A DNA stretch of 64,000 nucleotides from Comamonadaceae bacterium (GCA_027484575.1 JAIXSQ010000004.1:248001-312000); one strand, 5' to 3'; shown: positions 1-11,057, counted from the first letter of the stretch. Numbers and translations: made by a program. Notes: generated by a model from the sequence alone, not told the origin.

Positions 1-49
1 CGCCCAGACCCGCGCCAAGACCAGCCTGAACGACCTGCTGCGCCCGTAA
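1..49 (+). CDS. 3' end of an upstream gene (pilT expected)
   Basis: An open frame entering from the left edge ends at a TAA at 47-49; the visible tail reads AQTRAKTSLNDLLRP. The gene directly before pilU in related bacteria is normally pilT, the other twitching-motility ATPase, and the next gene here is pilU in the same orientation 33 bases on. The visible residues are too few to identify the product, so pilT is an inference from gene order only. Confidence 0.5.
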   Translation, partial: AQTRAKTSLNDLLRP

Positions 50-82
50 GGCGCCGCACCGCACGCACCCCGGAGACCGACG

Positions 83-2399
<2,317 letters not shown>

Positions 2400-2465
2400 G
2401 CGGCCGCCCCCCGCCCTGCACCGCCCGCGCGCGGCTTGCCGCCGCGCCGCACCGCCCATTGCCGC

Positions 2466-3335
2466 ATGACCCTGATCGACCTGATTGAAGCCGCCGCCGC
2501 CCGACTCGATGCCGCCGGCGTCGCCTACGGCCACGGCACCAGCAACGCCTTCGACGAAGCCGCCTGGCTGGTGATGTGGAAGCTGGGCCTGCCCCTGGAT
2601 GCGCTGGATGCGCACGCGGCCGAGCCGGTCGACGACGCCGCGCGCCTGGCCGCGCTGCACCTGGTCGACGAGCGCATCGCCACCCGCCGGCCCGCCGCCT
2701 ACCTCACCGGCGAGGCCTGGCTGCAGGGCGTGCCCTTCTTCGTCGACGAACGCACGATCGTGCCGCGCAGCTTCATCGCCGAGCTGCTGGCCGATGGCGG
2801 CTTCGATCCCTGGCTGGGCCCCCACACGCGCCGCGTGCTCGACCTGTGCACCGGCAACGGCAGCCTGGCGGTGCTGGCGGCCATGGCGTATCCCGAGGTC
2901 ACGGTGACCGGCGGCGACATCAGCGTGGACGCGCTGGCCGTGGCGCGCCGCAACGTCGAGCGCCACGGGCTGCAGGACCGCGTGGCGCTGGTGCACTCCG
3001 ACGGCCTGGCCGCCCTGCCCGGCCCCTGGGACCTGGTGCTGTGCAACCCGCCGTACGTCAACGCCGCCAGCATGGCCGCGCTGCCGCCCGAGTTCCGCGC
3101 CGAGCCGGCGCTGGCGCTGGCCGGCGGCGACGACGGCATGGACTTCGTGCGGCGCCTGCTGGCCGACCTGCCGCCCCGCCTGGCGCCCGAGGGCGTGCTG
3201 GTGCTGGAGATCGGCCACGAGCGCATGCACTTCGAGCGCGCCTTCCCGCGGCTGGAGGCCGTGTGGCTGGACACCAGCGCCGGCGCCGACCAGGTGCTGC
3301 TGCTCACGCGCCAGGCGCTGGAGGCCGGCCTGTGA
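2466..3335 (+). CDS. prmB: 50S ribosomal protein L3 N5-glutamine methyltransferase PrmB
   Basis: A SAM-dependent methyltransferase (289 residues) of the PrmB/PrmC/HemK group that methylates a glutamine of ribosomal protein L3. The C-terminal Rossmann domain has the SAM loop (DLCTGNGSLA) and the diagnostic catalytic NPPY motif (CNPPYVN, about residue 196). The N-terminal helical domain is PrmB-like. The ATG at 2466 gives the family-like start MTLIDLIEAA; an in-frame ATG at 2436 would add ten residues with no supporting homology pattern. Its stop overlaps the next start by four bases (GTGA), indicating translational coupling to the ABC-F gene. Confidence 0.9.
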   Translation: MTLIDLIEAAAARLDAAGVAYGHGTSNAFDEAAWLVMWKLGLPLDALDAHAAEPVDDAARLAALHLVDERIATRRPAAYLTGEAWLQGVPFFVDERTIVPRSFIAELLADGGFDPWLGPHTRRVLDLCTGNGSLAVLAAMAYPEVTVTGGDISVDALAVARRNVERHGLQDRVALVHSDGLAALPGPWDLVLCNPPYVNAASMAALPPEFRAEPALALAGGDDGMDFVRRLLADLPPRLAPEGVLVLEIGHERMHFERAFPRLEAVWLDTSAGADQVLLLTRQALEAGL

Positions 3336-5269
3336 TCACGCTGCGCGACGTCACGCTGCGCCGCGGCGCCAAGGTGCTGCTGGACCGTGTCTCGGCCACC
3401 ATCAACCCGGGCGAGAAGGTGGGCCTGGTGGGCCGCAACGGGGCCGGCAAGTCGACCCTGTTCGCCCTGTTCACCGGCGAGCTGCACGAGGACGGCGGCG
3501 AGTTCGCGCTGCCGGCCCAGTGGCGCATGTCGCAGGTGGCCCAGCACATGCCCGAGACCAGCGAGGGCGCGACCGCCTTCGTGCTGGGCGGCGACACCCG
3601 GCTGGTGGAACTGCGCACCGCGCTGGCCCAGGCCGAGCACGAGGGCGACGGCATGCGCATCGCCCACCTGCACGCCGACCTGCAGGACGCCGGCGAGCAC
3701 GACGCCGTGCCGCGGGCCCAGGCGCTGATCCTGGGCCTGGGCTTCCAGGTGCACGAGCTGGACCAGCCGGTCGACAGCTTCTCGGGCGGCTGGCGCATGC
3801 GGCTGCAGCTGGCGCGGGCGCTGATGTGCCCGTCGGACCTGCTGCTGCTGGACGAGCCGACCAACCACCTGGACCTGGACGCGCTGGTCTGGCTGGAGGG
3901 CTGGCTGCAGCGCTACGCCGGCACGGTGCTGGTGATCAGCCACGACCGCGAGTTCCTGGATGCCGTGACCACGGTGACGCTGCACATCGAGCAGCAGAAG
4001 CTCACCCGCTACGGCGGCAACTACAGCACCTTCGAGACCCTGCGGTCCCAGCAGCTGGAGCAGCAGCAGGCGGCCTTCGCCAAGCAGCAGGACCGCATCG
4101 CCCACCTGCAGAAGTTCATCGACCGCTTCAAGGCCCAGGCCACCAAGGCCAAGCAGGCGCAGAGCCGGGTCAAGGCGCTGGAGCGGATGGAGAAGGTCGC
4201 GCCGGTGCTGGCCGAGGCCGACTTCGGCTTCGAGTTCAAGGACCCGGCCAGCCTGCCCAACCCGATGCTGGCCATCACCGACGCCACCCTGGGCTACGGC
4301 GACAAGGTGATCCTGCGCGGCGTCAACCGCTCGGTGCTCGCCGGCCAGCGCATCGGCATCCTGGGCGCGAACGGCCAGGGCAAGTCCACCCTGGTCAAGA
4401 CGGTCGCGCGGCAGATCCCCGCCCTCGCGGGCCAGCTCACCGAGGGCAAGGGCCTGCACATCGGCTACTTCGCGCAGCAGGAGCTGGACGTGCTGGTGCC
4501 GGCCAGCCATCCGCTGGAGCACATGGTGCGCCTGGCGCGCGACGTCGGCCCCGAGGCCCGCGAGCAGGAACTGCGCAACTTCCTGGGCAGCTTCAACTTC
4601 AGCGGCGACATGGTGAGCCAGCCGGTGGGCACCATGAGCGGCGGCGAGAAGGCGCGGCTGGTGCTGGCGATGATCGTGTGGCAGCGCCCCAACCTGCTGC
4701 TGCTGGACGAGCCGACCAACCACCTGGACCTGGCCACGCGCGAGGCGCTGGCGATGGCGCTCAACGGCTTCGAGGGCACGGTGCTGCTGGTCTCGCACGA
4801 CCGGGCGCTGCTGCGGTCCGTGTGCGACGAGTTCTGGCTGGTCGGCCGCGGCCAGGTGCAGCCGTTCGACGGCGACCTGGACGACTACCAGCGCTACCTG
4901 CTGGACGAAGGCAAGCGCCTGCGCGAGGCGGCGCGGGCCGCGGCGGCCCCGCGTGTGGCTGCGGTGGCCGCCCTGCCCCCCGGCGCCACGCCCCTGCAGC
5001 AGCGACGCCTGGAGGCGGCCGCCCGCCAGCAGCTGGCGGCGCGCACGCGGCCGCTGAAGAAGGAGCTGGCCGCGGCCGAGTCGCGCATGGCGGCCCTGCA
5101 GGCCGAGAAGCAGGCGCTGGAGGCCGAGCTGTCGCAGGCCCTGCCGCCGGCACGCATCGCCGAGGCAGGCCGGCGCCTCAAGCAGGTCGGGGACGACCTG
5201 GATGCGGCCGAGGAGCGCTGGCTGGCGCTGTCCGGCGAGATCGAGGCGATCGAGGCGGGCGCCGCCTGA
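3332..5269 (+). CDS. yheS: ABC-F family ATPase (YheS-like)
   Basis: A 645-residue soluble protein with two ABC domains and no membrane segment, the layout of ABC-F translation factors that bind the ribosomal E site. The first Walker A is GRNGAGKST, the second GANGQGKST; signatures FSGGW and MSGGE precede the paired LLLDEPTNHLDL Walker B motifs. A charged linker lies between the domains and a coiled-coil-like Arg/Ala/Glu-rich tail follows residue about 530. The N-terminus resembles E. coli YheS more than Uup or EttA. The start is GTG, overlapping the prmB stop by four bases. Its exact ribosomal function cannot be read from sequence. Confidence 0.92.
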   Translation: MITLRDVTLRRGAKVLLDRVSATINPGEKVGLVGRNGAGKSTLFALFTGELHEDGGEFALPAQWRMSQVAQHMPETSEGATAFVLGGDTRLVELRTALAQAEHEGDGMRIAHLHADLQDAGEHDAVPRAQALILGLGFQVHELDQPVDSFSGGWRMRLQLARALMCPSDLLLLDEPTNHLDLDALVWLEGWLQRYAGTVLVISHDREFLDAVTTVTLHIEQQKLTRYGGNYSTFETLRSQQLEQQQAAFAKQQDRIAHLQKFIDRFKAQATKAKQAQSRVKALERMEKVAPVLAEADFGFEFKDPASLPNPMLAITDATLGYGDKVILRGVNRSVLAGQRIGILGANGQGKSTLVKTVARQIPALAGQLTEGKGLHIGYFAQQELDVLVPASHPLEHMVRLARDVGPEAREQELRNFLGSFNFSGDMVSQPVGTMSGGEKARLVLAMIVWQRPNLLLLDEPTNHLDLATREALAMALNGFEGTVLLVSHDRALLRSVCDEFWLVGRGQVQPFDGDLDDYQRYLLDEGKRLREAARAAAAPRVAAVAALPPGATPLQQRRLEAAARQQLAARTRPLKKELAAAESRMAALQAEKQALEAELSQALPPARIAEAGRRLKQVGDDLDAAEERWLALSGEIEAIEAGAA

Positions 5270-5281
5270 GCCCCGGCCCGC

Positions 5282-5827
5282 TCAGTGCGCGCCGTCGCGC
5301 GCCGCAGGCTGCCCGGCTTCCTGTTCGATGGCCTGGGCCAGCAGCTTGGCGGTCCAGCGCAGCTTGCGCAGTTCCTCCACCGTCACCCGCGGGTTCACGC
5401 CGGCGCTGAAGCAGCACAGCGTGCCGTGGATGCGGCCATCCGACAGCACCAGGGGCGTCGACAGGTGCGTGCCCACCGGCAGGCCGGGGTCGGGTGCGTC
5501 GCCGCTGTCGATCCAGGGGGCGCTGTCGGGCATGAGCTCGGGCAGGCGGCCGTCGCAGACGCGGGCGCACCACGAGGTCTCCAGCGGGTTGCCGGCGCCC
5601 ACCTGCAGCACCGGATGGGTGGCGGGCTGCTCCACATGCGTGAACACCCGCTGGCCGTCGCGGAAGCGCGCGACGAAGACCACCTCGAGTCCGGTGCGGT
5701 CGCGCAGCATGCGCAGCACCTCCTGCACGCGCGCGTCGAGCGGCGCGTCGGTGCGGGTGGTGGGTGTCGGCGCGAGCAGGCCGGCGACGCGGGCGTCGAA
5801 CGCGGCGGTTTCCAGATCGAGGGGCAT
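5282..5827 (-). CDS. GAF-domain protein (first of an adjacent pair)
   Basis: A 181-residue cytoplasmic protein consisting almost only of a GAF-like sensory domain: an N-terminal helix (VQEVLRMLRDRTG), then strands around LEVVFVARF and a conserved GTLCCFSAG near the C-terminal core. It has no attached output domain, so it may act as a stand-alone ligand or redox sensor; the adjacent CysCys in the GTLCCF strand is shared with the neighbouring gene. It runs head-on into the ABC-F gene with only 12 bases between the stops. It lies 37 bases downstream of the second GAF-like gene on the same strand, so the two are probably cotranscribed. Function unknown. Confidence 0.82.
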   Translation of the reverse strand: MPLDLETAAFDARVAGLLAPTPTTRTDAPLDARVQEVLRMLRDRTGLEVVFVARFRDGQRVFTHVEQPATHPVLQVGAGNPLETSWCARVCDGRLPELMPDSAPWIDSGDAPDPGLPVGTHLSTPLVLSDGRIHGTLCCFSAGVNPRVTVEELRKLRWTAKLLAQAIEQEAGQPAARDGAH

Positions 5828-5864
5828 GGGCGGCGCACTCTAGCAAACGCCCACCCGTCGAGCT

Positions 5865-6371
5865 TCAGCCGGCGGCCGGTGCGCGGCGCCGCTCCAGGCC
5901 CTGCAGCACCCGCTGGTGCTCCAGCAGGCGGCCGGCCAGCGTGGCCCCGTGCCGCAGCGCGCGCGCCAACCGCTCGCGTTGCCCGGCATCCGTCGGCGCG
6001 ATGCAGCACAGCTGGCCCTGCACGCGGCCATCGGGCAGGCGCACCGGGATCGCCAGCAGCGCGCCCTCGCCGGCCACCCCCGTGGCGGCGGCAGCCGCCG
6101 GCCCGTGCCGCAGCGCGACCACGGTGCGGAAGCGCCGGCCGCCCTCCACCGCCACTGCCACGTGCACCACCTCCAGCCCCAGCTGGTCCTGCAGCAGCTG
6201 CAGCACCGCGCGCAGGCCGGTGGCGGCGTCGTCGGCGGCGCTGGCCTGCGTGCCCGTGCGCACGGGCCGCGCCGGTGCGGGAGACGCGCACGCGCGGGCC
6301 GGCACGCGCGCCGGCCGCCGGTGCGGCGGCAGCCAGGGGAACCAGGACGGAGCGAAGGCGGGCAGGTGCAT
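5865..6371 (-). CDS. GAF-like domain protein (second of the pair)
   Basis: A 168-residue protein whose middle and C-terminal parts align by eye with the downstream GAF protein: LRAVLQLLQDQLGLEVVHVAVAV matches the helix-strand start, and VQGQLCCIAP matches GTLCCFSA. The first 45 residues are rich in Pro, Arg and Ala and look disordered; the true start could be internal. It seems to be a diverged duplicate of its neighbour, and has lost the long loop between the strands. It lies 150 bases downstream of the Sel1/TPR-like gene. No recognised catalytic motif. Confidence 0.7.
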   Translation of the reverse strand: MHLPAFAPSWFPWLPPHRRPARVPARACASPAPARPVRTGTQASAADDAATGLRAVLQLLQDQLGLEVVHVAVAVEGGRRFRTVVALRHGPAAAAATGVAGEGALLAIPVRLPDGRVQGQLCCIAPTDAGQRERLARALRHGATLAGRLLEHQRVLQGLERRRAPAAG

Positions 6372-6521
6372 GGGCTGGAGCGGCGGATCCTAGGGCGCCG
6401 CCACGCTGCAGCTGTGCACAGCCGTAACAGCTGCCGAGCCGGCGTCACCGCAGGGCTGCGGGCGCTACGGCTGGTGACGTTCGTGACCGCCGGACGCAGG
6501 CCGGGGCGCCGCCCCGCAGGC

Positions 6522-7334
6522 TCAGGCGCCCTGCAGCAGGGTCAGGGCCTGATGCGCGCGGGCATCGCCGGCGGCGGCCGCGCGCTGCAGCAGGTCGACG
6601 CCGCGGACGTCGTCGCGCCCGGCGAAGCCGGCCAGCAGCCGGATGATCGCCAGGTTGTACAGCGCCTGGACGCTGCCCTGCGTGATCGCCACCTCGTAGT
6701 AGCCGGCGGCGCGCTCCAGGTGCTCGTGGCGCTCGGTGCCGCCGGGCGCGAAGCGGCCATGGTGGATCAGGCCGGCGTTGTAGGCGCCGTCGGCCGAGCC
6801 GAAGGAGGCCGCCTGCTCGTACAGGGCCAGTGCGCGCTCGGGATCGGCCGGCATCCCGCGGCCCAGGGCATGGCTGTCGGCCAGGGCGCAGTGCACCGCG
6901 CCCAGCAGCCCCGGGTCCTTGCACGGCGCATCGAGCACCTGCTGCAGCAGGCGGTTGCCGGCGACGGCATCGGCCGGCAGGTGCCGGCCGGCGAAGCGTT
7001 CCATGGCCAGGTTGAAGCGCGCATGCGGCACGCCATCCTCGGCCAGCAGGCGCAGCAGGCGCAGGCCCAATGCCTGGGCACCGGGGGCGTCCTGCAGCTG
7101 CAGCAGGCCCAGCGCCAGGTCGCAGGCATAGCGGCGGTGGCGCTCGTCGGCCACGCACAGCTTCACGACGGCGGTGTGGACGGCCTCGAAGTTGCCCTCG
7201 CCCGCGCGCAGCACCTCGTCCAGCTGCAACTCGCGCAGGAAGGCCTCGACCACGGCGGGATCGCCGTCCAGGCGCAGCAGGCCGTCGGTGAACGGGACCT
7301 GGGGATCGGTGGGGCTGGGCGCAGCGTCACTCAT
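6522..7334 (-). CDS. Sel1/TPR-like helical repeat protein
   Basis: A 270-residue, apparently cytoplasmic protein built of helical repeats. Segments such as ALALYEQAASFGSADGAYNAG and ALYNLAIIRLLAG have the spacing of Sel1-like repeats (A-x-x-W/L-Y-x-x-A-A-x-x-G). The N-terminal 100 residues are a different helical region. I chose the ATG at 7334 (MSDAAPSPTD); the open frame continues to 7478, but that would run into the terminator and tRNA gene. Such proteins are protein-protein scaffolds; no partner is evident here. Confidence 0.75.
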   Translation of the reverse strand: MSDAAPSPTDPQVPFTDGLLRLDGDPAVVEAFLRELQLDEVLRAGEGNFEAVHTAVVKLCVADERHRRYACDLALGLLQLQDAPGAQALGLRLLRLLAEDGVPHARFNLAMERFAGRHLPADAVAGNRLLQQVLDAPCKDPGLLGAVHCALADSHALGRGMPADPERALALYEQAASFGSADGAYNAGLIHHGRFAPGGTERHEHLERAAGYYEVAITQGSVQALYNLAIIRLLAGFAGRDDVRGVDLLQRAAAAGDARAHQALTLLQGA

Positions 7335-7402
7335 GGCGGCGAGTGTGGCAAAAAGCCCGGGCGGTTGCGATAGCCCGGCGCGGCGCCCGCGCCACGGCCA
7401 TG

Positions 7403-7433
7403 AAAAAAGCCGCAGTGCGGCAAGCACTGCGGC
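7403..7433 (-). terminator. Rho-independent terminator after tRNA-Lys
   Basis: On the minus strand a perfect 10-base stem (GCCGCAGTGC/GCACTGCGGC) with a five-base loop is followed by six T residues (7403-7408 as A on the plus strand). It lies 12 bases beyond the 3' CCA of the tRNA-Lys gene and 69 bases before the Sel1-like start, so it should end the tRNA transcript. It is one of the few classical terminators in this GC-rich window. Confidence 0.92.
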
Positions 7434-7444
7434 CGGGATGTCGG

Positions 7445-7520
7445 TGGTGGGTCGTGCGTGACTCGAACACGCGACCAACGGATTAAAAGTCCGCTGCTCT
7501 ACCGACTGAGCTAACGACCC
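7445..7520 (-). tRNA. tRNA-Lys (anticodon TTT)
   Basis: The minus strand gives a 76-base cloverleaf with encoded CCA end (plus-strand TGG at 7445-7447). The acceptor stem is GGGTCGT paired with ACGACCC, discriminator A. The D arm contains AGCTCAGTCGGTAGAGC, the anticodon loop is CTTTTAA giving anticodon TTT (lysine AAA/AAG), and the T arm contains GTTCGAGTC. A possible -10 hexamer (TATAGT, plus 7581-7586) lies about 60 bases upstream, overlapping the end of tcdA. Confidence 0.97.
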
Positions 7521-7581
7521 ACGCTGTCCTTGCGGACCTCGCCTCGCCGCTGTGCCCGAGGGCTTGCGGCGAAGCCCGCGA

Positions 7582-8385
7582 CTATAGCACGACTTTGCCG
7601 GGCTTCCGGGGCTGCGCGAGCTGCTCGAGCACCCATCCGGCGGCGCACATGCCGAAGGTGGCGGTCACGGTGACCACCGAGCCGTAGCCGTGGCAATTGA
7701 GCGAGCCGTCGCCCTCGATGGCGCAGGACGGATCGGGCGGCGCCACGGCCTCGCGGCTGTAGACGCAGGCCACGCCGATCGCCTTGCCCTCGCGCGGCGC
7801 GCCGTGCTGGCGCCGCAGCTGGTTGCGCATGCGGGCCAGCAGCGGGTCGTGGGTGGTGCGCGCCAGGTCGTCGATGGCCACCAGGTGCGCCTGGCGCTTG
7901 CCGCCGGCCGCGCCGCAGGCGATGAACGGGGTGCGCGTGGCACGGGCCCAGGCCGCCAGCGCCACCTTGGCCCTGGCATCGTCGCAGGCGTCGACCACCG
8001 CGTCGGCCGCCACCGGCAGCAGCGCGGGCCAGTTGCCCGGCCCCGCGAACTCCTCGACGCCCAGCACCTCGCAGCCGGGATGGATCTGCGCGATGCGGGC
8101 GCGCATGGCGTCCACCTTGGCCTGGCCGACCGTGGCGTCCAGCGCATGCACCTGCCGGTTGATGTTGGACTCGGCCACGTGGTCCAGGTCGACCAGCACC
8201 AGCCGCCCGACGCCGCTGCGCGCCAGCGCCTCGGCCGTCCACGAGCCCACGCCGCCGATGCCCACCACGGCGACCGTGGCAGCCCGGATCCGCGCGGCGC
8301 CCTCGACGCCGTACAGCCGCTCGAGGCCGCCGAAGCGGCGCTGCAGGTCGGCGCCCGCCTCGGGCAGCGGCACGGCGGCCAGCAT
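7582..8385 (-). CDS. tcdA: tRNA threonylcarbamoyladenosine dehydratase TcdA
   Basis: A 267-residue ThiF/E1-like enzyme that uses ATP to cyclise t6A37 to ct6A in ANN-decoding tRNAs. The N-terminal FGGLERLYG, the nucleotide-binding VVGIGGVGSW near residue 42, the aspartate-containing LVDLDHV and the family segment SNINRQVHAL are all present, as is a DACDD motif. Length fits E. coli TcdA (268). Its ATG overlaps the cpoB stop by one base (TGATG), so it is cotranscribed with the tolB-pal-cpoB group. It ends just upstream of the tRNA-Lys gene. Confidence 0.93.
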   Translation of the reverse strand: MLAAVPLPEAGADLQRRFGGLERLYGVEGAARIRAATVAVVGIGGVGSWTAEALARSGVGRLVLVDLDHVAESNINRQVHALDATVGQAKVDAMRARIAQIHPGCEVLGVEEFAGPGNWPALLPVAADAVVDACDDARAKVALAAWARATRTPFIACGAAGGKRQAHLVAIDDLARTTHDPLLARMRNQLRRQHGAPREGKAIGVACVYSREAVAPPDPSCAIEGDGSLNCHGYGSVVTVTATFGMCAAGWVLEQLAQPRKPGKVVL

Positions 8386-9173
8386 CAGCGCAGGCGGGCC
8401 AGCCGCTCGCGCGCGGCGGCCGCGGCCTCGGACTGCGGGTACGCCTTGACCAGCTCGTCGAGCGTCTTGCGCGCGCCCGCGGTGTCCTTCAGCTCGAGCT
8501 GGCAGTTGGCGATCGACAGGACCGACTCGGGCGCGCGGGCGTGGTCGGGGGCCTGCTGCAGCAGGGCGCGGAAGGTGGCCAGCGCGCCGCGGTAGTCGCG
8601 GGTGGCGTACTGGGCGTTGCCCTGCCAGAACAGCGCCGAGGGCTTGTAGCCGCTGGCCGGCCAGCGGCGCAGGAACTCGCCGAAGGCGGGCAGCGCGGCG
8701 GCGAAGTCGCCCTTGCGGAAGATGGCCAGCGCCGCCTCGAAGTCGCGCTGCTCGGCCGGGTCGGCCGTGATCTCGCGGCCATCGACCGTGACCTTGACCG
8801 GCTCGAACTTGCGCAGGCGCTCGTCGATGCCCTGGGCCACGTCCTTCTGCCGGCGCTGCAGCTCGGCGACGTCGCGTGCCAGGGTCTCGTCGGTGCCGCG
8901 CAGCCGGGCCAGCTCGGCCTTCAGCGCCTCGATCTGGTTCTGCAGGTCCAGCAGGCTGCGGCGCAGCTGCGCGTTCTCCTCGGCCGCGCGCCGGGCCTCC
9001 TCGGCCTGGCGGTCGGCCTGGGTGCGCTGGGCGTCCACCCGCTGGCGCAGCTCGAGGATCGCGCGCCGGGCCTCGTCGTCGGAGAACAGCGCCGCCTGGC
9101 CGGCCAGCGGCAGCAGCAGCGCGCAGGCGGCTGCCGCCTGCGCCACCGCGCGATGCAGGGCGGGCCGCATCAT
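8385..9173 (-). CDS. cpoB: Tol-Pal associated periplasmic coordinator CpoB (YbgF)
   Basis: A 262-residue exported protein that links peptidoglycan synthesis to Tol-Pal-driven outer-membrane constriction. It has a signal peptide (cleavage near AGQA-ALF, residues 25-28), a central coiled coil (about 30-115) rich in heptad Leu/Gln/Glu, and a C-terminal TPR domain (ALAIFRKGDF, SALFWQGNAQY, NCQLELKD). Two consecutive ATG codons (9173 and 9170) could start it; the first overlaps the pal stop as ATGA. Confidence 0.92.
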   Translation of the reverse strand: MMRPALHRAVAQAAAACALLLPLAGQAALFSDDEARRAILELRQRVDAQRTQADRQAEEARRAAEENAQLRRSLLDLQNQIEALKAELARLRGTDETLARDVAELQRRQKDVAQGIDERLRKFEPVKVTVDGREITADPAEQRDFEAALAIFRKGDFAAALPAFGEFLRRWPASGYKPSALFWQGNAQYATRDYRGALATFRALLQQAPDHARAPESVLSIANCQLELKDTAGARKTLDELVKAYPQSEAAAAARERLARLR

Positions 9174-9718
9174 CGGTAGGTGATCTCGACGCGGCGGTTC
9201 TTCGCGAACGCCGCTTCGTCGGTGCCCGTGGCGGCCGGCTTCTCCTTGCCGAAGCTCACCGCCTCCAGCTGGCCGTCGGCCACGCCCAGCAGCGACATCG
9301 CACGGCGCACGGCCTCGGCGCGGCGCTGGCCCAGGGCCAGGTTGTACTCGCGGCCGCCGCGCTCGTCGGTGTGGCCCTCGAGCGCCACCCGGCGCGACGG
9401 GTTGGCGCGCAGGAAGCGCGCATGCGCGTCGACCACGGCCTTGAACTCGGGCTTGATCTCGTCGCTGTCGTAGTCGAAGTACACCAGGCGGGCCACGTTG
9501 GCCGGGCCCTCGCGGTTGGCCAGCGACGGGGCGACCTGCACCGGGGTCACGCCCGACTGCGGCGCGCCGCCGGTGTTGCCCCCGGGGTTCTGGGTGCCGG
9601 GTGCGACGGCGGTGCCGCTGCGGTCCTCGACGGGGACGTCGTCGAGCTTGACGCTGGAGCCGCAGCCGGCGAGCAGCGCGGCCAGCAGCAGGCCGGGGAC
9701 GATGTGTCGTTGCTTCAC
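9170..9718 (-). CDS. pal: Peptidoglycan-associated lipoprotein Pal
   Basis: A 182-residue outer-membrane lipoprotein that anchors the membrane to peptidoglycan. The signal ends in a lipobox (LLAALLAGC, cysteine near residue 19), followed by a flexible Gly/Pro linker and an OmpA-like domain with VYFDYDSDEI and the diaminopimelate-binding LEGHTDERG. The start codon is GTG (plus CAC at 9716-9718), supported by an AGGAAGGA ribosome site eight bases upstream in the 19-base gap after tolB. Overlaps cpoB by four bases. Confidence 0.95.
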   Translation of the reverse strand: MKQRHIVPGLLLAALLAGCGSSVKLDDVPVEDRSGTAVAPGTQNPGGNTGGAPQSGVTPVQVAPSLANREGPANVARLVYFDYDSDEIKPEFKAVVDAHARFLRANPSRRVALEGHTDERGGREYNLALGQRRAEAVRRAMSLLGVADGQLEAVSFGKEKPAATGTDEAAFAKNRRVEITYR

Positions 9719-9737
9719 TTCTTGTTCCTTCCTGGAT

Positions 9738-11021
9738 TCAACGTGGGTACGGGCCCCAATCGGGCTCGCGGATGTCGCCGCCCTGGCCGGCCAGGCGCGC
9801 CTTGATGCGGCCGTCCAGGGTGGTGGTCATGAGGGCCTCGCGGCCGCCCTGGCGCGTGGCATAGACGATCAGCCGCCCGTTGGGGGCGAAGCTGGGGCTC
9901 TCGTCGGCCGTCGTGTCGGTGATCGCGGTGGCGGTGCCCGAGGCGATGTCCATCACGTGCAGCTTGAAGGCCCCGCCCACGCGCGAGACGTAGGCCAGCC
10001 AGCGGCCGTCGGGGCTGAGCGCCGGCGAGATGTTGTAGCTGCCGCTGAAGGTCACGCGCTCGGGGCTGCCGCCGCCGGTGGGCACGCGGTAGACCTGCGG
10101 CGCGCCGCCGCGGTCGGACACGAAGTAGATGCTGCGGCCGTCGGGGGCGAACACCGGCTCGGTGTCGATCGCGTTGGACTGCAGCAGCCGGCGTGGCTCG
10201 CCGCCGTTGGCATCGATGGTGTACAGCTGCGAGCCGCCTTCGCGGCTGAGCGTGACGGCCAGCGTGCGGCCGTCGGGCGCCCAGGCCGGGGCGCTGTTGG
10301 AGCCCTTGAAGTTGGCCAGCAGCCGGCGACGGCCGCTGGCGACCTCGTGCACGTAGACCACCGGCTTGCGCGACTCGAACGAGACATAGGCCAGTTGCTG
10401 GCCGTTGGCCGACCAGGCCGGCGAGATGATCGGCTCGGGGCTGGCCAGGGCCGACTGGGCGTTCTCGCCATCGGCATCGGCCACCCACAGGTTGAAGCGC
10501 TCGCCCGCCTTGGTGACGTAGGCGATGCGGGTGGAGAACACGCCGCGCTCGCCGGTCAGCTTCTCGTGGATGAAGTCGGCGATCCGGTGCGCCGCCAGCC
10601 GCAGGTCGGCCGCCGGCACCGCATAGCTCTGGCCGCCCAGGTCCTGCCCGCGCACCACGTCCCACAGGCGGAAGCGCACGTCCCAGCGGCCGTCGGCCAG
10701 GCGCGCGATGCTGCCGGTGGCCAGGGCGTCGGCGCCCGCGCCGCGCCAGGTGCCCAGGTCGGGGCGGCTGGTCTCGTCCAGCGGGCCGCCGCGGGCGTCG
10801 ACCGTGCGGAACAGGCCGCTGCGCTCGAGGTCCGCCTGCACGACGGCCGCGATGCGCTGCGGCGCCTGCTCGTCGCCGCGGAACGGCGCGATTGCGATCG
10901 GCAGTTGCGTCAGGCCCACGCCGGTGACCTCGACGCGGAACTGCGCCAGCGCGGGCAGCGCGGCAAGCGCGCCGAGGCCGCCCAGGAGGTGGCGGCGGCG
11001 CCAGGTGGGGGTGTGGCTCAT
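9738..11021 (-). CDS. tolB: Tol-Pal system beta-propeller protein TolB
   Basis: A 427-residue periplasmic protein of the Tol-Pal complex: an N-terminal alpha/beta domain (to about residue 165), then a six-bladed propeller made of WD40-like PD40 repeats (for example SWSANGQQLAYVS-like, APDGRTLAV, SPDGRWLAYVS, APNGRLIVYAT). The signal sequence includes RRRHLLGG and may be Tat-like. I prefer the ATG at 11021, which has a GGAG upstream; an in-frame ATG at 11039 adds six residues with no visible ribosome site. tolQ, tolR and tolA, usually directly upstream, are absent: the next gene upstream is a glycosyltransferase. Confidence 0.94.
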   Translation of the reverse strand: MSHTPTWRRRHLLGGLGALAALPALAQFRVEVTGVGLTQLPIAIAPFRGDEQAPQRIAAVVQADLERSGLFRTVDARGGPLDETSRPDLGTWRGAGADALATGSIARLADGRWDVRFRLWDVVRGQDLGGQSYAVPAADLRLAAHRIADFIHEKLTGERGVFSTRIAYVTKAGERFNLWVADADGENAQSALASPEPIISPAWSANGQQLAYVSFESRKPVVYVHEVASGRRRLLANFKGSNSAPAWAPDGRTLAVTLSREGGSQLYTIDANGGEPRRLLQSNAIDTEPVFAPDGRSIYFVSDRGGAPQVYRVPTGGGSPERVTFSGSYNISPALSPDGRWLAYVSRVGGAFKLHVMDIASGTATAITDTTADESPSFAPNGRLIVYATRQGGREALMTTTLDGRIKARLAGQGGDIREPDWGPYPR

Positions 11022-11057
11022 GCGGTTCGGAGTCTCCATGCAGGCAACGAGTTCAAT

